Assembly (NCBI GenBank): GCA_963995525.1
Contig: OZ023214.1
Span: 59,228,241-59,292,240, forward strand
Reading direction: 5' to 3'
Source of the DNA: Escarpia spicata
Taxonomy: Eukaryota; Annelida; Polychaeta; Sabellida; Siboglinidae
Length of the DNA stretch: 64,000 nucleotides
Both the position numbers and the translations under genes were made by a program. Numbering within the stretch: position 1 is the first letter of the stretch; each line of letters begins with the position of its first letter. This document shows, piece by piece, positions 1 to 10,644 of this stretch. The notes below the pieces were generated by a model. That model had not been told where the DNA came from, did not search any database, and saw only the letters and a list, made by a program, of their open reading frames with translations.

Positions 1-257
1 TACTGGTCAACACAGACAATACATGGTCTAAGTTACAAGTGAACACTCTAAGTATGACGTGTAGCATCAATGATATGTTCCTTATCATTCCCGGGCAGGG
101 ATGACCAATAGGGTAGAGTGGTACAAATACTGTTGACACGTATTTCTGTGCAAGACCCACTTTCCTGTATATGGTTGGCTAGTACTGTATAGGGTGCAGC
201 TGATATTCTATCCCAAACAATACAAGCTTGATACTTGATATATATTGATTTTTTTCT
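1..257. other. Non-coding edge, nothing recognised
   Basis: I see no supported gene, RNA or repeat family here. The sequence is mixed in composition and lies beyond the 3' end of the minus-strand MYND gene. Confidence 0.4.
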
Positions 258-348
258 GTGACGTTTAGGCTGCTTTAAGCAGTCTTCCTCATATGGTTCA
301 TCTAGCAGCAGCCATCTGAGGAAGACTGCTGAAAGAAGCCGAAACGCC
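258..348. repeat. Short foldback (inverted repeat)
   Basis: Two arms of about 38 bp are reverse complements with a few mismatches around a short loop near 300. The left arm includes agcagtcttcctca and the right arm tgaggaagactgct. The right arm also carries the phrase gccgaaacg. It may be a MITE or an exapted hairpin. I know no family for it. Confidence 0.6.
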
Positions 349-674
349 ACGAGAACAACAGGTAAACCGGCTGGAGAATGTAGTCAACAAACATAACAAT
401 ATAAATATGAACATTGCATAAATAGTTGATAGCATACTGTATTAACAATGTGTTCTAATCAACTATCAGCACCAGTCTCTGTTATTTGAATCTCATGAAT
501 GGAATTAGTATCATGTCTTGTGGAATGGTTCCACTGCAGCAGGCGTTGACATCCAGTTACTTGTTCTCTTTTTCTGCCATTACAAGATGCAGTAGGTTGT
601 ATATCAAATATGTCCTTTTCCTGGTAGAATCGTGCATCCAACTTTGAAATTAGATACCCTAAACTTAGGAACAA

Positions 675-1120
675 TTATTGTGGTATACAAAGGCATTGCT
701 GTACCATATCATGTTCCTTTGGTGTATCGTAATAAATGGACTGTATCACGATACATAGACAAGATGGTACACAAAGGCATTGCTGTACCATATCATGTTC
801 TTTTGGTGTATCATGATAAATAGACTGTATCACGATACATAGACAAGATGGTACAAAAAGGCATTGCTGTACCATATCATGTTCCTTTGGTGTATCGTAA
901 TAGACTGTATCATGATACATAGACAAGATGGTACACAAAGGCATTGCTGTACCATATCATGTACATTTGGTGTATCATGATAAATAGACTGTATCATGAT
1001 ACATAGACAAGATGGTACACAAAGGCATTGCTGTACATATCATGTTCCTTTGGTGTATCATGATAAATAGACTGTATCATGATACATAGACAAGATGGTA
1101 CACAAAAGCATTGCTGTACC
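675..1120. repeat. 84-bp minisatellite copied from the gene's 3' end
   Basis: About five and a half copies of an 84-bp unit run in tandem. On the minus strand each unit contains a version of the last codons and stop region of the adjacent MYND gene, coding for WYSNAFVYHLVYVS. The array therefore grew out of the terminal exon and its 3' flank. Each unit also contains the palindromic stretch tgtatcatgatacata. Copies differ by a few substitutions and small deletions. Confidence 0.9.
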
Positions 1121-1339
1121 ATGGCATGTCATGTTCCTCGCAATATTTCCGTAGAGGACTTCGGAACGGGTTTATTTTGACTTTGGAGATGGTTCCTAGA
1201 TGCAGCGCCTCTAGTGGCAGCCGGGTGCATTCACAGCTGTACTGGCAGTAGTCGGTGAAGTAAGCGGGCGTCCGAGAGCGACTCAGGGTGGTCAGCGTGT
1301 CCACCCAGGTAGGGTAGGCAGCCAGACCAGCATTCAGAC
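1077..1339 (-). CDS. MYND zinc-finger protein, terminal exon (exon 6)
   Basis: The acceptor ctactcatag lies just before base 1339. The exon begins in phase 1 and completes the Gly codon left open by exon 5. It encodes about 87 residues, starting LNAGLAAYPTWVDTL, then a Cys-rich stretch (YFTDYCQYSCEC), NPFRSPLRKYCEEHDMPW, and ending HLVYVS with TGA at 1077-1079. An Asn-Ala-Gly segment followed by a Tyr and Trp is typical of the C-terminal domain of MSS51/ZMYND15-type proteins. That is family knowledge, not a search result. The last codons overlap the 84-bp minisatellite, so the original C-terminus may have been altered by repeat expansion. Confidence 0.75.
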
Positions 1340-1971
1340 CTATGAGTAGACACAGTTACACACATCAGCGTTTCTATTCCGACTGAGTGGCTCCATCTAT
1401 GAGGCTATCAAATACAAGTCTATAACAACTGAAATTTGCTACGTTTTGCAGGAATTGATTGAGTATTGCCATCTAACTGCTATGAAATTAGGTTTTGCCA
1501 GAAATCTGTCCGGCATTAACAATGTGGGCTTCAACTGGAATAAGTTTGTCAATTGATTTTATACAACAGCAACAAACAAACGGCAGCAAATGCCAGCAAT
1601 TATCACTGTTACTGTATTTTGAAATTAAAAACTGGCACCCCAAGAAGAATAACTGACAACTCAATTTGTCCACTGAAAAAGTAAGTAACTAGATAACTAT
1701 GTGTTTGTTTCTTACAGATCAGCTGGACTTTAATGATTCTTATACATAGTGTCCTCCACTCGACAGTTGCATGCTACATCACCTACATGTTATTTTTTAG
1801 TTTAATCCATTAGATTTAACGGTAGGGGTATTTGTAGCATGGCTTAAAATGAGAATATTTCATGTAAGTGCCATTCGAAAACATATATTGAATGTGTATG
1901 AGCAATGTGGGGAATTTAAATGTGATGGGATTTAGAGTGTTGAGCCGTAATGAGTGAGAGACGTGGCTCAC

Positions 1972-2140
1972 CTATGACAACATCAGGCGCACTGTCACTG
2001 GTGTGTTTATGGTAGACGCCGCGATGTAGGCTGACCTTGACATTACCCATCTCAACAACCTTGCCATGAAGCTGCTTGGAGAGCTTTGGACCAATCATAG
2101 TGATGTGGAGTTGTGTGTCTTGGAGCAGCACGTCCAGTTC
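1972..2140 (-). CDS. MYND zinc-finger protein, exon 5
   Basis: This 169-nt exon lies between acceptor tcttttccag and donor gtgagc. It starts in phase 0 with ELDVLLQDTQLHITMIGP and runs to SDSAPDVVIG, leaving phase 1. The pattern 'hydrophobic-GP ... HxHTS ... PDVVIG' reads as a beta/alpha fold core shared with MSS51-like C-terminal domains. Both neighbouring junctions keep frame, which strongly supports a real exon. No stop or frameshift is seen inside it. Confidence 0.8.
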
Positions 2141-2521
2141 CTGGAAAAGATGACAGGAATAAACACAATGGGTTAATCAGAATGAAACAATACACTCAAG
2201 TATTGATGCACTGCGATAGGTGATGTGGTGATGCAGTACTATCGACACTAAATATATCCTATCAACAGTTTATTTTTTATAAACTATCAATAGTAATAAT
2301 AGTCAGCAAAAGAAAATTCATGGTTATTTATCCCTTTCCAATATTGTTCATAATAATCCTTTCTCAACCACATTTGTAACTTACTCAGTGACTAATTATC
2401 ACCAATTGTTTATTAGACCATCATCATTCAAGGATTCATCAGTTATTAATTAACTACCTTTTAAGGCCAAGCCACACTTATGGTTTTGGACTGCTTTCTG
2501 GATGGCTTTAAACTGGAAGAT

Positions 2522-2875
2522 TTAATGGTAGCTATTCCATGCTACCATAGCAATACTATTCCATGTTACCATAGCAATACTATTCCATTCTACCATAGCA
2601 ATAATATTCCATGCTACCATACCAATACTATTCCATGCTACCATAGCAATACTATTCCATTCTACCTTAGCAATAATATTCCATACTACCATAGCAATAC
2701 TATTCCATGCTACCATAGCAATAATATTCCATGCTACCGTAGCAATACTATTCCATGCTACCGTAGCAATACTATTCCATGCTACCATAGCAATACTATT
2801 CCATGTTACCGTAGCAATACTATTCCATGCTACCGTAGCAATACTATTCCATGCTACCATAGCAATACTACCGAA
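2522..2875. repeat. 24-bp minisatellite
   Basis: About 14-15 tandem copies of a 24-bp unit (ccatgctaccatagcaatac plus tatt) lie in the intron between exons 4 and 5 of the MYND gene. The unit length is a multiple of 3, so both strands show long repetitive reading frames by chance. Confidence 0.95.
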
Positions 2876-3038
2876 GTAGTAAAATTATTCCAAACAATCA
2901 CCCTACATGAAATGACCAATGGAACAATGATATGTGCACAGACTGTTTGCAGAAGAAATGTTCATGATAACGCATGACTGATCTTATATGAAAACATTAC
3001 ACAAGCTATCAGGTTAAACACCAAGACGTGATGCTGAC

Positions 3039-3136
3039 TGCAAAGAGAGGGATCAACTCAGCCTCCAACTCCACCCCCAGTAGATGCACTGTCACTTGTC
3101 TGTCGTGTGACGTCACTTCCCCTGTGTCACCCGCTC
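3039..3136 (-). CDS. MYND zinc-finger protein, exon 4
   Basis: This 98-nt exon has acceptor gatgttgacag and a weak donor (gca then gtcagc). It enters in phase 1 and leaves in phase 0, matching exon 3 before it and exon 5 after it. It encodes GAGDTGEVTSHDRQ and then VTVHLLGVELEAELIPLFA, the 'hydrophobic-HLLGVE' strand expected just before the exon 5 domain. The donor is the least certain boundary. Reading past it adds only about seven codons before TGA, so splicing here is needed. Confidence 0.7.
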
Positions 3137-3807
3137 CTGTCAACATCAAGGTCAACCATTTAATCATGGTTCACCGGTTCCTTATAAAGTCAAACTGCAT
3201 TACCAAGTACACTGTCAACCACACTAGAGTACAACTTGTTCATATTGTAAGTGGATGAAAAACCAACCAAGATAAAACAATTTGCTGTTTCTTGTGATCA
3301 TTACAAAAAGTATAAAATTTAGTAACAAACTTTCTGAAGTCAAAGGACAAATATGTTTAGGCTTGCACCAGAAATAAGGCTGATTTCCGGTGAAACCTAG
3401 TGGATTTAATTTGTTCATGGTGTAAGTATATTTTGTAGCTTGGCAGATGACAACAATGGATTGTAAATCTGAAAGCTGTAGGCTGATCAGCCAATGAAAA
3501 AACGTCTTCTATCTGACATGTTTATGAAACTGCATTTGCATTGAAATGGTTTCCATGACTGATACATGTTTGATTTATAAAGAATATCTTAAATAAAGAA
3601 TACAGATTTATTTGCTTAAAATAATACAGATTTCAAATAAAAAACATGTATGTCAGTGTTTACAAAAAATTTCCCAAGACAACTTAGGGGTGGTCTCATA
3701 AATATCATCGCAAAGTCAAAAAAAGTTATACATAGTATTGGCTCATCCTTCCTCCCCACCAAGACGTGGTGCAGCACTTGTAAAGGTAAGTTCTTATCTA
3801 GCGCAGT

Positions 3808-4090
3808 ATCCAGTCCTCATGACTGCTCAAAGCACTTTACTCCCTGGCAGACCCGTTCAACTGAACACCATCTCGATTTCCTGGGAAGCATACATCCATG
3901 CTACAATTAATGCTTGAAGACTATTCGTACACAAATATCCACCACTGGTACTCATTCATACAGCTAAGTGAACTGAAGCAATGTAGAGTAAATGAACTTG
4001 CCCAAGGTTCGACACCGCCATAGAGGATTCGAACCTGGGTTCTCTCAGTTGAGAGTGTGAAGACCTAGCTGCTGTGCTACAGGTCTCCAC
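3808..4090 (-). mobile_element. tRNA-derived SINE
   Basis: Read on the minus strand, the head at 4090 carries a tRNA-like region with an A-box-like tagcacagcagc (about 4069-4080) and a perfect B box ggttcgaatcc (4025-4035). A body follows with cttgggcaagt and a second conserved block. The 'TTGGGCAAGT ... CTTCAGTT' stretch resembles the 3' part of MIR/CORE-type SINEs; this is a memory-based resemblance only. A second copy lies at 62291-62500. The element sits in the intron between exons 3 and 4 of the MYND gene. Ends are approximate. Confidence 0.75.
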
Positions 4091-4281
4091 AGTAGCTTGT
4101 GAGTTTTACAATCCAAAATTGTTATTAGCATCAATTTGCATTAACCTAAGCTTCATTCATATGGTGGCATCACTGTAGCAATATATTTTTCATCAATAAG
4201 TGGTGATGACTGAACAACCAACCTCAGACAAAATGCTTAACATATTCTGAGATAATGCAGATTGATGCGATTACCCCTTAA

Positions 4282-5537
4282 CATGCCTTGGCAGCAATGC
4301 TGAGATGACATAGTACACTGTGAGAGGAAACTGAAGCTTACCATGCCTTGGCAGCAATGCTGAGATGACATAGTACACTGTGAGAGGAAACTGAAGCTTA
4401 CCATGCCTTGGCAGCAATGCTGAGATGACATAGTACACTGTGAGAGGAAACTGAAGCTTACCATGCCTTGGCAGCAATGCTGAGATGACATAGTACACTG
4501 TGAGAGGAAACTGAAGCTTACCATGCCTTGGCAGCAATGCTGAGATGACATAGTACACTGTGAGAGGAAACTGAAGCTTACCATGCCTTGGCAGCAATGT
4601 TGAGATGACATAGTACACTGTGAGAGGAAACTGAAGCTTACCATGCCTTGGCAGCAATGCTGAGATGACATAGTACACTGTGAGAGGAAACTGAAGCTTA
4701 CCATGCCTTGGCAGCAATGCTGAGATGACATAGTACACTGTGAGAGGAAACTGAAGCTTACCATGCCTTGGCAGCAATGTTGAGATGACATAGTACACTG
4801 TGAGAGGAAACTGAAGCTTACCATGCCTTGGCAGCAATGCTGAGATGACATAGTACACTGTGAGAGGAAACTGAAGCTTACCATGCCTTGGCAGCAATGC
4901 TGAGATGACATAGTACACTGTGAGAGGAAACTGAAGCTTACCATGCCTTGGCAGCAATGTTGAGATGACATAGTACACTGTGAGAGGAAAGTGAAGCTTA
5001 CCATGCCTTGGCAGCAATGTTGAGATGACATAGTACACTGTGAGAGGAAACTGAAGCTTACCATGCCTTGGCAGCAATGCTGAGATGACATAGTACACTG
5101 TGAGAGGAAACTGAAGCTTACCATGCCTTGGCAGCAATGCTGAGATGACATAGTACACTGTGAGAGGAAACTGAAGCTTACCATGCCTTGGCAGCAATGC
5201 TGAGATGACATAGTACACTGTGAGAGGAAACTGAAGCTTACCATGCCTTGGCAGCAATGTTGAGATGGCATAGTACACTGTGAGAGGAAACTGAAGCTTA
5301 CCATGCCTTGGCAGCAATGTTGAGATGACATAGTACACTGTGAGAGGAAAGTGAAGCTTACCATGCCTTGGCAGCAATGTTGAGATGACATAGTACACTG
5401 TGAGAGGAAACTGAAGCTTACCATGCCTTGGCAGCAATGCTGAGATGACATAGTACACTGTGAGAGGAAACTGAAGCTTACCATGCTTTGGCAGCAATGT
5501 TGAGATGACATAGTACACTGTGAGAGGAAACTGAAGC
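4282..5537. repeat. 60-bp minisatellite carrying splice sites
   Basis: About 21 tandem copies of a 60-bp unit. On the minus strand each unit equals the last 55 nt of MYND exon 3 plus the first five intron bases (gtaag). Every full unit therefore keeps a donor gtaagc and, within the coding part, an acceptor-like tttcctctcacag. In the exon 3 frame the unit has no stop, so the array reads as a repeated 20-residue peptide containing FPLTVYYVISALLPRHG. Copies differ by only a few substitutions. The last copy (near 4282) has lost the donor (catgttaagg), and a stop follows shortly after. Confidence 0.95.
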
Positions 5538-5652
5538 AAGGCAGCAGCAGGAGAATGAAACCCCAACCCTCGCCACTTGTAGTACGCCTTCCAGTTCTGT
5601 AGTGGCACAGGTGGCGCCACCAGCCCATTTGAAGTGCCGACAAGTAAACTGT
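5482..5652 (-). CDS. MYND zinc-finger protein, exon 3
   Basis: The exon begins after acceptor agatctacag at 5652 in phase 1. Its shortest form ends at 5482 before donor gtaagc (171 nt, phase 1 out), which matches exon 4. It encodes DSLLVGTSNGLVAPPVPL, QNWKAYYKWRGLGFHSPAA, then LLQFPLTVYYVIS. The 'W-x2-YY-xWR ... SPAA-LL-xxPLTVYY' pattern is characteristic of MSS51/ZMYND15-like proteins as I remember them. Its 3' end has been tandemly duplicated into the 60-bp array, so up to about 20 alternative donors, all in the same phase, follow downstream. Confidence 0.8.
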
Positions 5653-6280
5653 CTGTAGATCTGTTGGACCCTTCTGTTTGGACTCCTACAATGTTAACAA
5701 CTTAACAATGACATAACAACATTTTAAATATTGTGGCTTCTTCTTAGAGACATACAGTGCAATGAAACTAGATTTTCCTCATGAAACTGTCTCAGTGTAC
5801 TAGGGTGTTCTTTCTCTTAGTGGCCTAATTTCAGTGTGACCCTGTTCTTTCCAGTTTCTTTTAGCGGCATTTAATTACGGTGCGACACCGTTTCTTGCCA
5901 CGAGGTCGTGTGTGGTGAGAGTTGTCTGTTGTTGGGGTGATTTATGACTTAAAGGAAATAAAAATAAGGCATTAGCTAAAATCCTTTTTCCACGTGTACA
6001 CAAAGTTTAACATTGTACTGACAACATTAAACAAATACAGAAAAATACATTTGTAGAATAAATTCGATTTTAAGCCCGTCTGTAAAGAGATTCCCGCGGA
6101 AAATTAAATTTTAATGAGCTAGGCGATCATGTGGTATCGTGACGTCACTTATGACACACACACTCGCATCAGGCCGACCCTTTCCATGCATTCAGAGCAT
6201 GTTTACAAGGATAGCTTTTGGGTCGAAACAAGCGTCAGAATGAGTTATTGTGCAATATTCCAACGTAATACAAACACTAG
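5653..6280. other. Intron DNA, nothing specific
   Basis: This is part of the intron between exons 2 and 3 of the MYND gene. No coding or RNA signal is recognised. It ends at the 5-bp direct repeat actag (6276-6280) that flanks the following transposon. Confidence 0.5.
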
Positions 6281-6739
6281 CAGCGATAGAAATAAGCCAG
6301 AATATTTACTTGTCCGCTGGACAAGTAAGTTTTGAAATCTACTTGTACGCCAAAATTTGTACTTGTCTGAGTGGTTGACAAAGGGATTTGAAGCTTCAGA
6401 AAAAAACATTAAAAAGTCTGTCTTATTTTGATGACAACAAGCACAATGTTCCTGCTGTTTGGTTGCATGTACATCTGAGTGACTTGTGATCAATGACACA
6501 ATTTGATTTAATCTGCACATTTTGAAATTGCAAAATTATATTTGCAACTATTTTTGTCTGTCCATTATCATCACTATTCATCACGAAAGTTAAAAGTTAC
6601 ATGATGTATACCAATATTTTAGTGATGCTGATATGAAAGCTTTTATTAATAACAAATAATTATTACGATGATGGGAATGAGACAATTGTTTTCCTTGCTA
6701 TTTGTTATAATAATGTTGCAAAAACTGTTTGTGTTTAAT

Positions 6740-6774
<35 letters not shown>

Positions 6775-7251
6775 CATATAACACTGCTATAAAATGTTGG
6801 CATCAGTTTGTCATTGAAGATGCCACTCAACCATCACTCAGGAACACGACCAATGCAAAGCCAGGAAATGTCACAAAAATCTAAATAAACTATATAATCT
6901 GATTTTATTGTGTTCAATTTCTATGAACTTCAATATTAACAAAGTTCTGTATTTTATATTACCATTTCAATGATGTATAAAAAGTTTTAACAGTGCCAGA
7001 ATTACATCTACCAGGCGGAATATAATTTATAGATTTAATTGCCGTGCGCAGACCGCCGTAGTTGGCAGAAGCCGACATGTCTACAGCAGTTGGCACCCCG
7101 GCCGCGCATCTTGCATAATTTGGCTTCGAAAACTTGCACGTTATGGTTAGAATAAATGTTACATAGACACAACACTTCTGAAATGTCTTTAATATTCCAT
7201 TTATCAACCATCACCATAGATTTACCGGAGAGCCAGTTATAAGTTTTGAAA

Positions 7252-7860
7252 ATTGTTATCGATATGGGACTAGGTCTAGAAGATATTGACCCTCATATAA
7301 TAGGTATAACCGAATCCTGGACCACCACCGATATATCAGATGCTGAATTGGGACTGACAGGATATGTAATGTTTAGAAAAGATGGAATAGGAAGAAAGGG
7401 AGGTGGAGTTATTTTATATATTAAAGAATCTATTCAGGCTTATGAAATAAAATTAGAAAGAGAAGCAGATTGCGAAGAAGCTGTTTGGTGTAACATAGTT
7501 ACAGGAAACTCAACGTTAACAGTTGGGTTAGTTTATCGAAGTCCAAACATAAGCATAGAAGAGAATGAAAAAATACAAAACGCTATATGGGAAGTAAGCA
7601 AACGGGACTGTATTATTATGGGGGATTTTAACCATGGGCATATACAATGGAAATCTCTACAGAGTATGGGGAGAGAGGACCACAAGTTTTTAGTTTTAGT
7701 TCAAGATACATTCCTTTCTCAACATGTGCTAGAACCAACCAGGGGTGAGAATGTGTTAGACATAGTTTTGTCCTCACAGAATGAATTAGTTGACAATGTC
7801 AAGATATGTGAGCCACTGGGGAGTAGCGATCACAACCAGATACATTTACCATCAAAGTAA
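7252..7860 (+). pseudogene. LINE apurinic-like endonuclease domain, truncated
   Basis: The reading frame encodes most of an exonuclease/endonuclease/phosphatase fold. Visible are PHIIGITESW with the catalytic Glu, GGGVILYIKE, VGLVYRSPN, IIMGDFNH with the Asp/Asn pair, and the terminal LGSSDH with the catalytic Asp-His. The first strand with its Asn is missing because the element is 5'-truncated. The frame closes at 7858 because of a single-base shift; the neighbouring frame continues directly into the RT linker. Confidence 0.85.
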
Positions 7861-8876
7861 AATCAGAAAGGAATAGCAAAAAGCAGTATAGGAGAAATTT
7901 CCACAAAGGAAGGTATAAGGACATGAGGAAATATTTAGCAAAGATAGACTGGAATAAGACACTGACAAATAAGACGGCAACAGAATGCTGGAATATATTA
8001 AAGAGTGAAATTAAGTGCATAATCGATAAATTTGTACCCTTCAAAAAACAAGGAAAACGGTCCAAAAAGAAACACTTATCGAAAGAAGCCATTAGAAAAA
8101 TTAAGTATAAACAAATGATGTGGAAGTCATATAGATGTACTGGAAATGATGAAGACTACAACAGTTATAAAGAAGCACTTAACCAAGCTACAGCTGAAAT
8201 TAGAAATTCAAAGAGAAGCTATGAACAACAATTAGCTAGTAATATAAAACATGACAGCAAGAGTTTTTATGCGTATGTTCGAAGCAAACAGAAAGTTCAA
8301 GATAAGGTCGGTCCTCTAGAAGATAGTGCTGGAAATATAATATCAGAGGGATTCATAATGGCAGAAGACCTGAATGAGTACTTTAGTTCAGTGTTTACCA
8401 GGGAAGATATTAGTTCACTGCCAATACCAGAGGCTAAGTTCAAGGGGGCAGATTCAGACTATTTAGGACAATTAATTGTAACCCCGGAAATGGTAGCTAA
8501 GAAAATAAGGGCTATGAAGGATAATAAATCACCTGGAGTGGATGGTATTCCACCCAAACTACTATTGGAAATTGTAAAACAAATTAGCATACCACTTGCA
8601 ACAGTTTTCAACTTGTCATTAGAAGAGGGAGTGGTTCCTTTAGAATGGAAAGAAGCAAACATTATACCGTTATTCAAAAAAGGTTCGAGAAACAAGTCAG
8701 AGAACTATAGACCAGTGAGTTTAACATCAGTGATTTGTAAATTATTAGAAAGACTAATTAAAGATCACATGGTGGATTTTCTTGTTAAACAAAACTTGAT
8801 AAACCCATCTCAACATGGTTTTTTTAAAGCGAGGTCATGCTTAACAAATAAGTTGTTTTTTGGAAGACATCACTAA
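7861..8876 (+). pseudogene. LINE linker and N-terminal reverse transcriptase
   Basis: The basic linker (RKYLAKIDWNKTL onward) leads into RT fingers. Visible are VDGIPPKLLLEI, the block VVPLEWKEANIIPLFKKGS and NYRPVSLTSVICKLLERLI, and QHGFFKARSCLTNK. The frame ends at 8874 after GRHH. Copy 2 has two more bases here (aacaaatatgttatg against aacaaataagttg), which shows the break is a 2-bp deletion in copy 1. The role is target-primed reverse transcription. Confidence 0.85.
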
Positions 8877-9984
8877 GTGGGTAGATGAGGGATCACCAGT
8901 AGATATCGTCTACTTAGATTTTCAAAAAGCTTTTGACAAAGTACCACATCAAAGATTACTGCTTAAACTAAAGGCCCATGGCATAGGAAATGGTATAATA
9001 AACTGGATAGAACAATGGCTGATTGACAGAAGACAACGTGTAGTAGTTGATGGGGAGGCTTCAAACTGGAAATCGGTATTGAGTGGGGTACCACAGGGAT
9101 CAGTATTAGGTCCTATATTATTCTTAATATACATCAACGATTTGGATGATGAAATAACAAGCAAGGTGTTGAAATTTGCGGATGATACAAAAGTGTTTAG
9201 AAGGATTAAAAGTGATGGAGATAGACAGCATTTACAAGATGATCTTGACAGGTTGATCAAATGGTCTGAAAAGTGGCAAATTATGTTCAATTTTGGGAAA
9301 TGTAAATGCCTCCACATAGGACATGGGAACGAAGAAGTAGAATATACAATGGGGGGTACTGTACTAAGTACTACTGTAAAAGAAAAGGACTTAGGGTTAA
9401 CCGTTAGTGCTGATATGAAGATTTCAGAGCAGTGCGGAATTGCAGCTTCAAAGGGAAATCAAATCCTTGGATTAATTAGGCGAAACATAACATATAAGGA
9501 AAAAGAGCTAATAATACCGCTGTACAAAACAATAGTTAGGCCTCATTTAGAATATTGTATTCAAGCGTGGAGGCCATATCGCAGGAAGGACATAGATATG
9601 CTAGAAAGAGTGCAGAGGAGAGCAACTAAAATGATACCAAATCTGAAGGATCTTAGTTATGAAATACGCCTAAAAAAATGCGGTTTAACAACACTAGAGA
9701 CCAGGAGATTGAGAGGAGATCAGATAGAAGTGTTTAAAATATTGAAGGGTTATGAAAATATTGATAGAAATATGTTTTTCTCAGTTAAGAAAGATAGAAG
9801 GACTAGAGGACATGATCTTGCATTAGCAAAGGAGCAGAGTAGATTGGATATAAGAAAGTTTTCATTTTCACAAAGGACTGTAAATGAATGGAACAGATTA
9901 CCTGCTGATTGTGTGGGTGCTAGTAGTGTGAATATGTTTAAAAATAAAATCGACACATACCTCAGACGGGCGGGATACACATAG
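8860..9984 (+). pseudogene. LINE reverse transcriptase palm and C-terminal region
   Basis: This continues the RT in the next frame. Visible are VDIVYLDFQKAFDKVPHQ with a catalytic Asp, SGVPQGSVLGPILFLIYIND, and KFADDTKVF, the double-Asp catalytic box. Thumb-like sequence follows (KDLGLTVSADMK, YKTIVRPHLEYCIQ, LERVQRRATKMIP), then a C-terminal tail ending LRRAGYT. The domain itself is intact, but the element is split by the two upstream frameshifts and lacks its 5' end. A 3' UTR of about 84 bp follows. Confidence 0.9.
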
Positions 9985-10644
9985 ATAAAAGGGTCGGACT
10001 CTCGATAAGCCAAAGGCTTCCTTGTCCACCTGCTACCTAGAGTTAATTCTCTGGGTGGCAATCTTGTTAAATCTTGTTAGGTCGGCTAACGTTCGGTGAC
10101 TTGGAAGACTGCTGAGTCCGCGTGTGTTAGGCCTAATAATGGTTAAAACTATATAATTATTCAAATAATAGGTAACGATACAAACTCTACTATTTCCAAA
10201 GTTCGTCAAATATGATCCGTGGGTGGAAGCAAGTTGTACGTCGGCCAACCTGAACGATTTACGATTTTATGAAATACAGCCTCGATCAACGATGGCTGAT
10301 GCGGAGTCTGTCCTACGCGTGTGACAGAGCTTGGTTGATGCGCTCAGCGGATGACCCTGTTAACACAGGCACTAAACTCGGTCGAACGCTGAAGTAGAAC
10401 ACACTGGCAGCGGAATGACAAGATGCCGACACACACACACAAAATTGCAACGTGCGCGATTGCTAGCGAACTTCATTTACGTTTGAATTTCCTCAAATAA
10501 AAATTTTGCAATGTTGCACACGTCACTATTTACTGTAATTTTTTACTTGTCCACCGGATAACCATGTAGAGTCATTTTACTTGTCCGGGCCAAAAATCAC
10601 TTGTCCCGGACAAACGGACAAGTGCTATTTCGAACGCTGACTAG

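Larger units (their letters stand above)
7252..10068 (+). mobile_element. CR1-like non-LTR retrotransposon, copy 1 (5'-truncated)
   Basis: A plus-strand LINE is truncated inside its endonuclease and ends in a short 3' UTR with the tandem tail aatcttgtta twice. It interrupts the hAT-like element: the left flank gttttgaaaattgtt and right flank tcggctaac align side by side with the uninterrupted copy near 28900-28930. Two frameshifts break its coding region, so it is not active. Copy 2 at 18043-19337 shares the 3' UTR and tail. Placement in the CR1/jockey group rests on the domain order and the GVPQGSVLGP and FADD motifs. Confidence 0.85.
6281..10639. mobile_element. hAT-like non-autonomous DNA transposon with nested LINE
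   Basis: The two ends are imperfect inverted repeats (cagcgatagaaataagcc and, reversed, cagcgttcgaaatagcac) flanked by the direct repeat actag at 6276-6280 and 10640-10644. Both ends carry repeated subterminal acttgtcc/ggacaagt motifs, as expected of transposase-binding sites. Without the LINE at about 7252-10068 the element is about 1.5 kb and has no transposase. A 5-bp target duplication fits the hAT5 subgroup, but the assignment is an inference. A second, partial and LINE-free copy of the interior is at 28590-29065. A (TA)n run lies at about 6743-6775. Confidence 0.65.

Noticed and set aside
2480..2977. Protein of repeated IPCYHSNT units
   Set aside because: It is produced by the 24-bp array, which is open on both strands, and has no flanking coding sequence.
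4024..4090. Functional tRNA gene
   Set aside because: A and B boxes are present, but no proper cloverleaf or anticodon arm can be drawn and the sequence runs on into a SINE body with a second genomic copy.
4237..5643. A 468-codon frame (repeated SFLSQCTMSSQHCCQGM) taken as a real gene
   Set aside because: It is the other frame of a unit whose length is a multiple of 3. The MYND exon frame is the one supported by domain sequence and splice phases.
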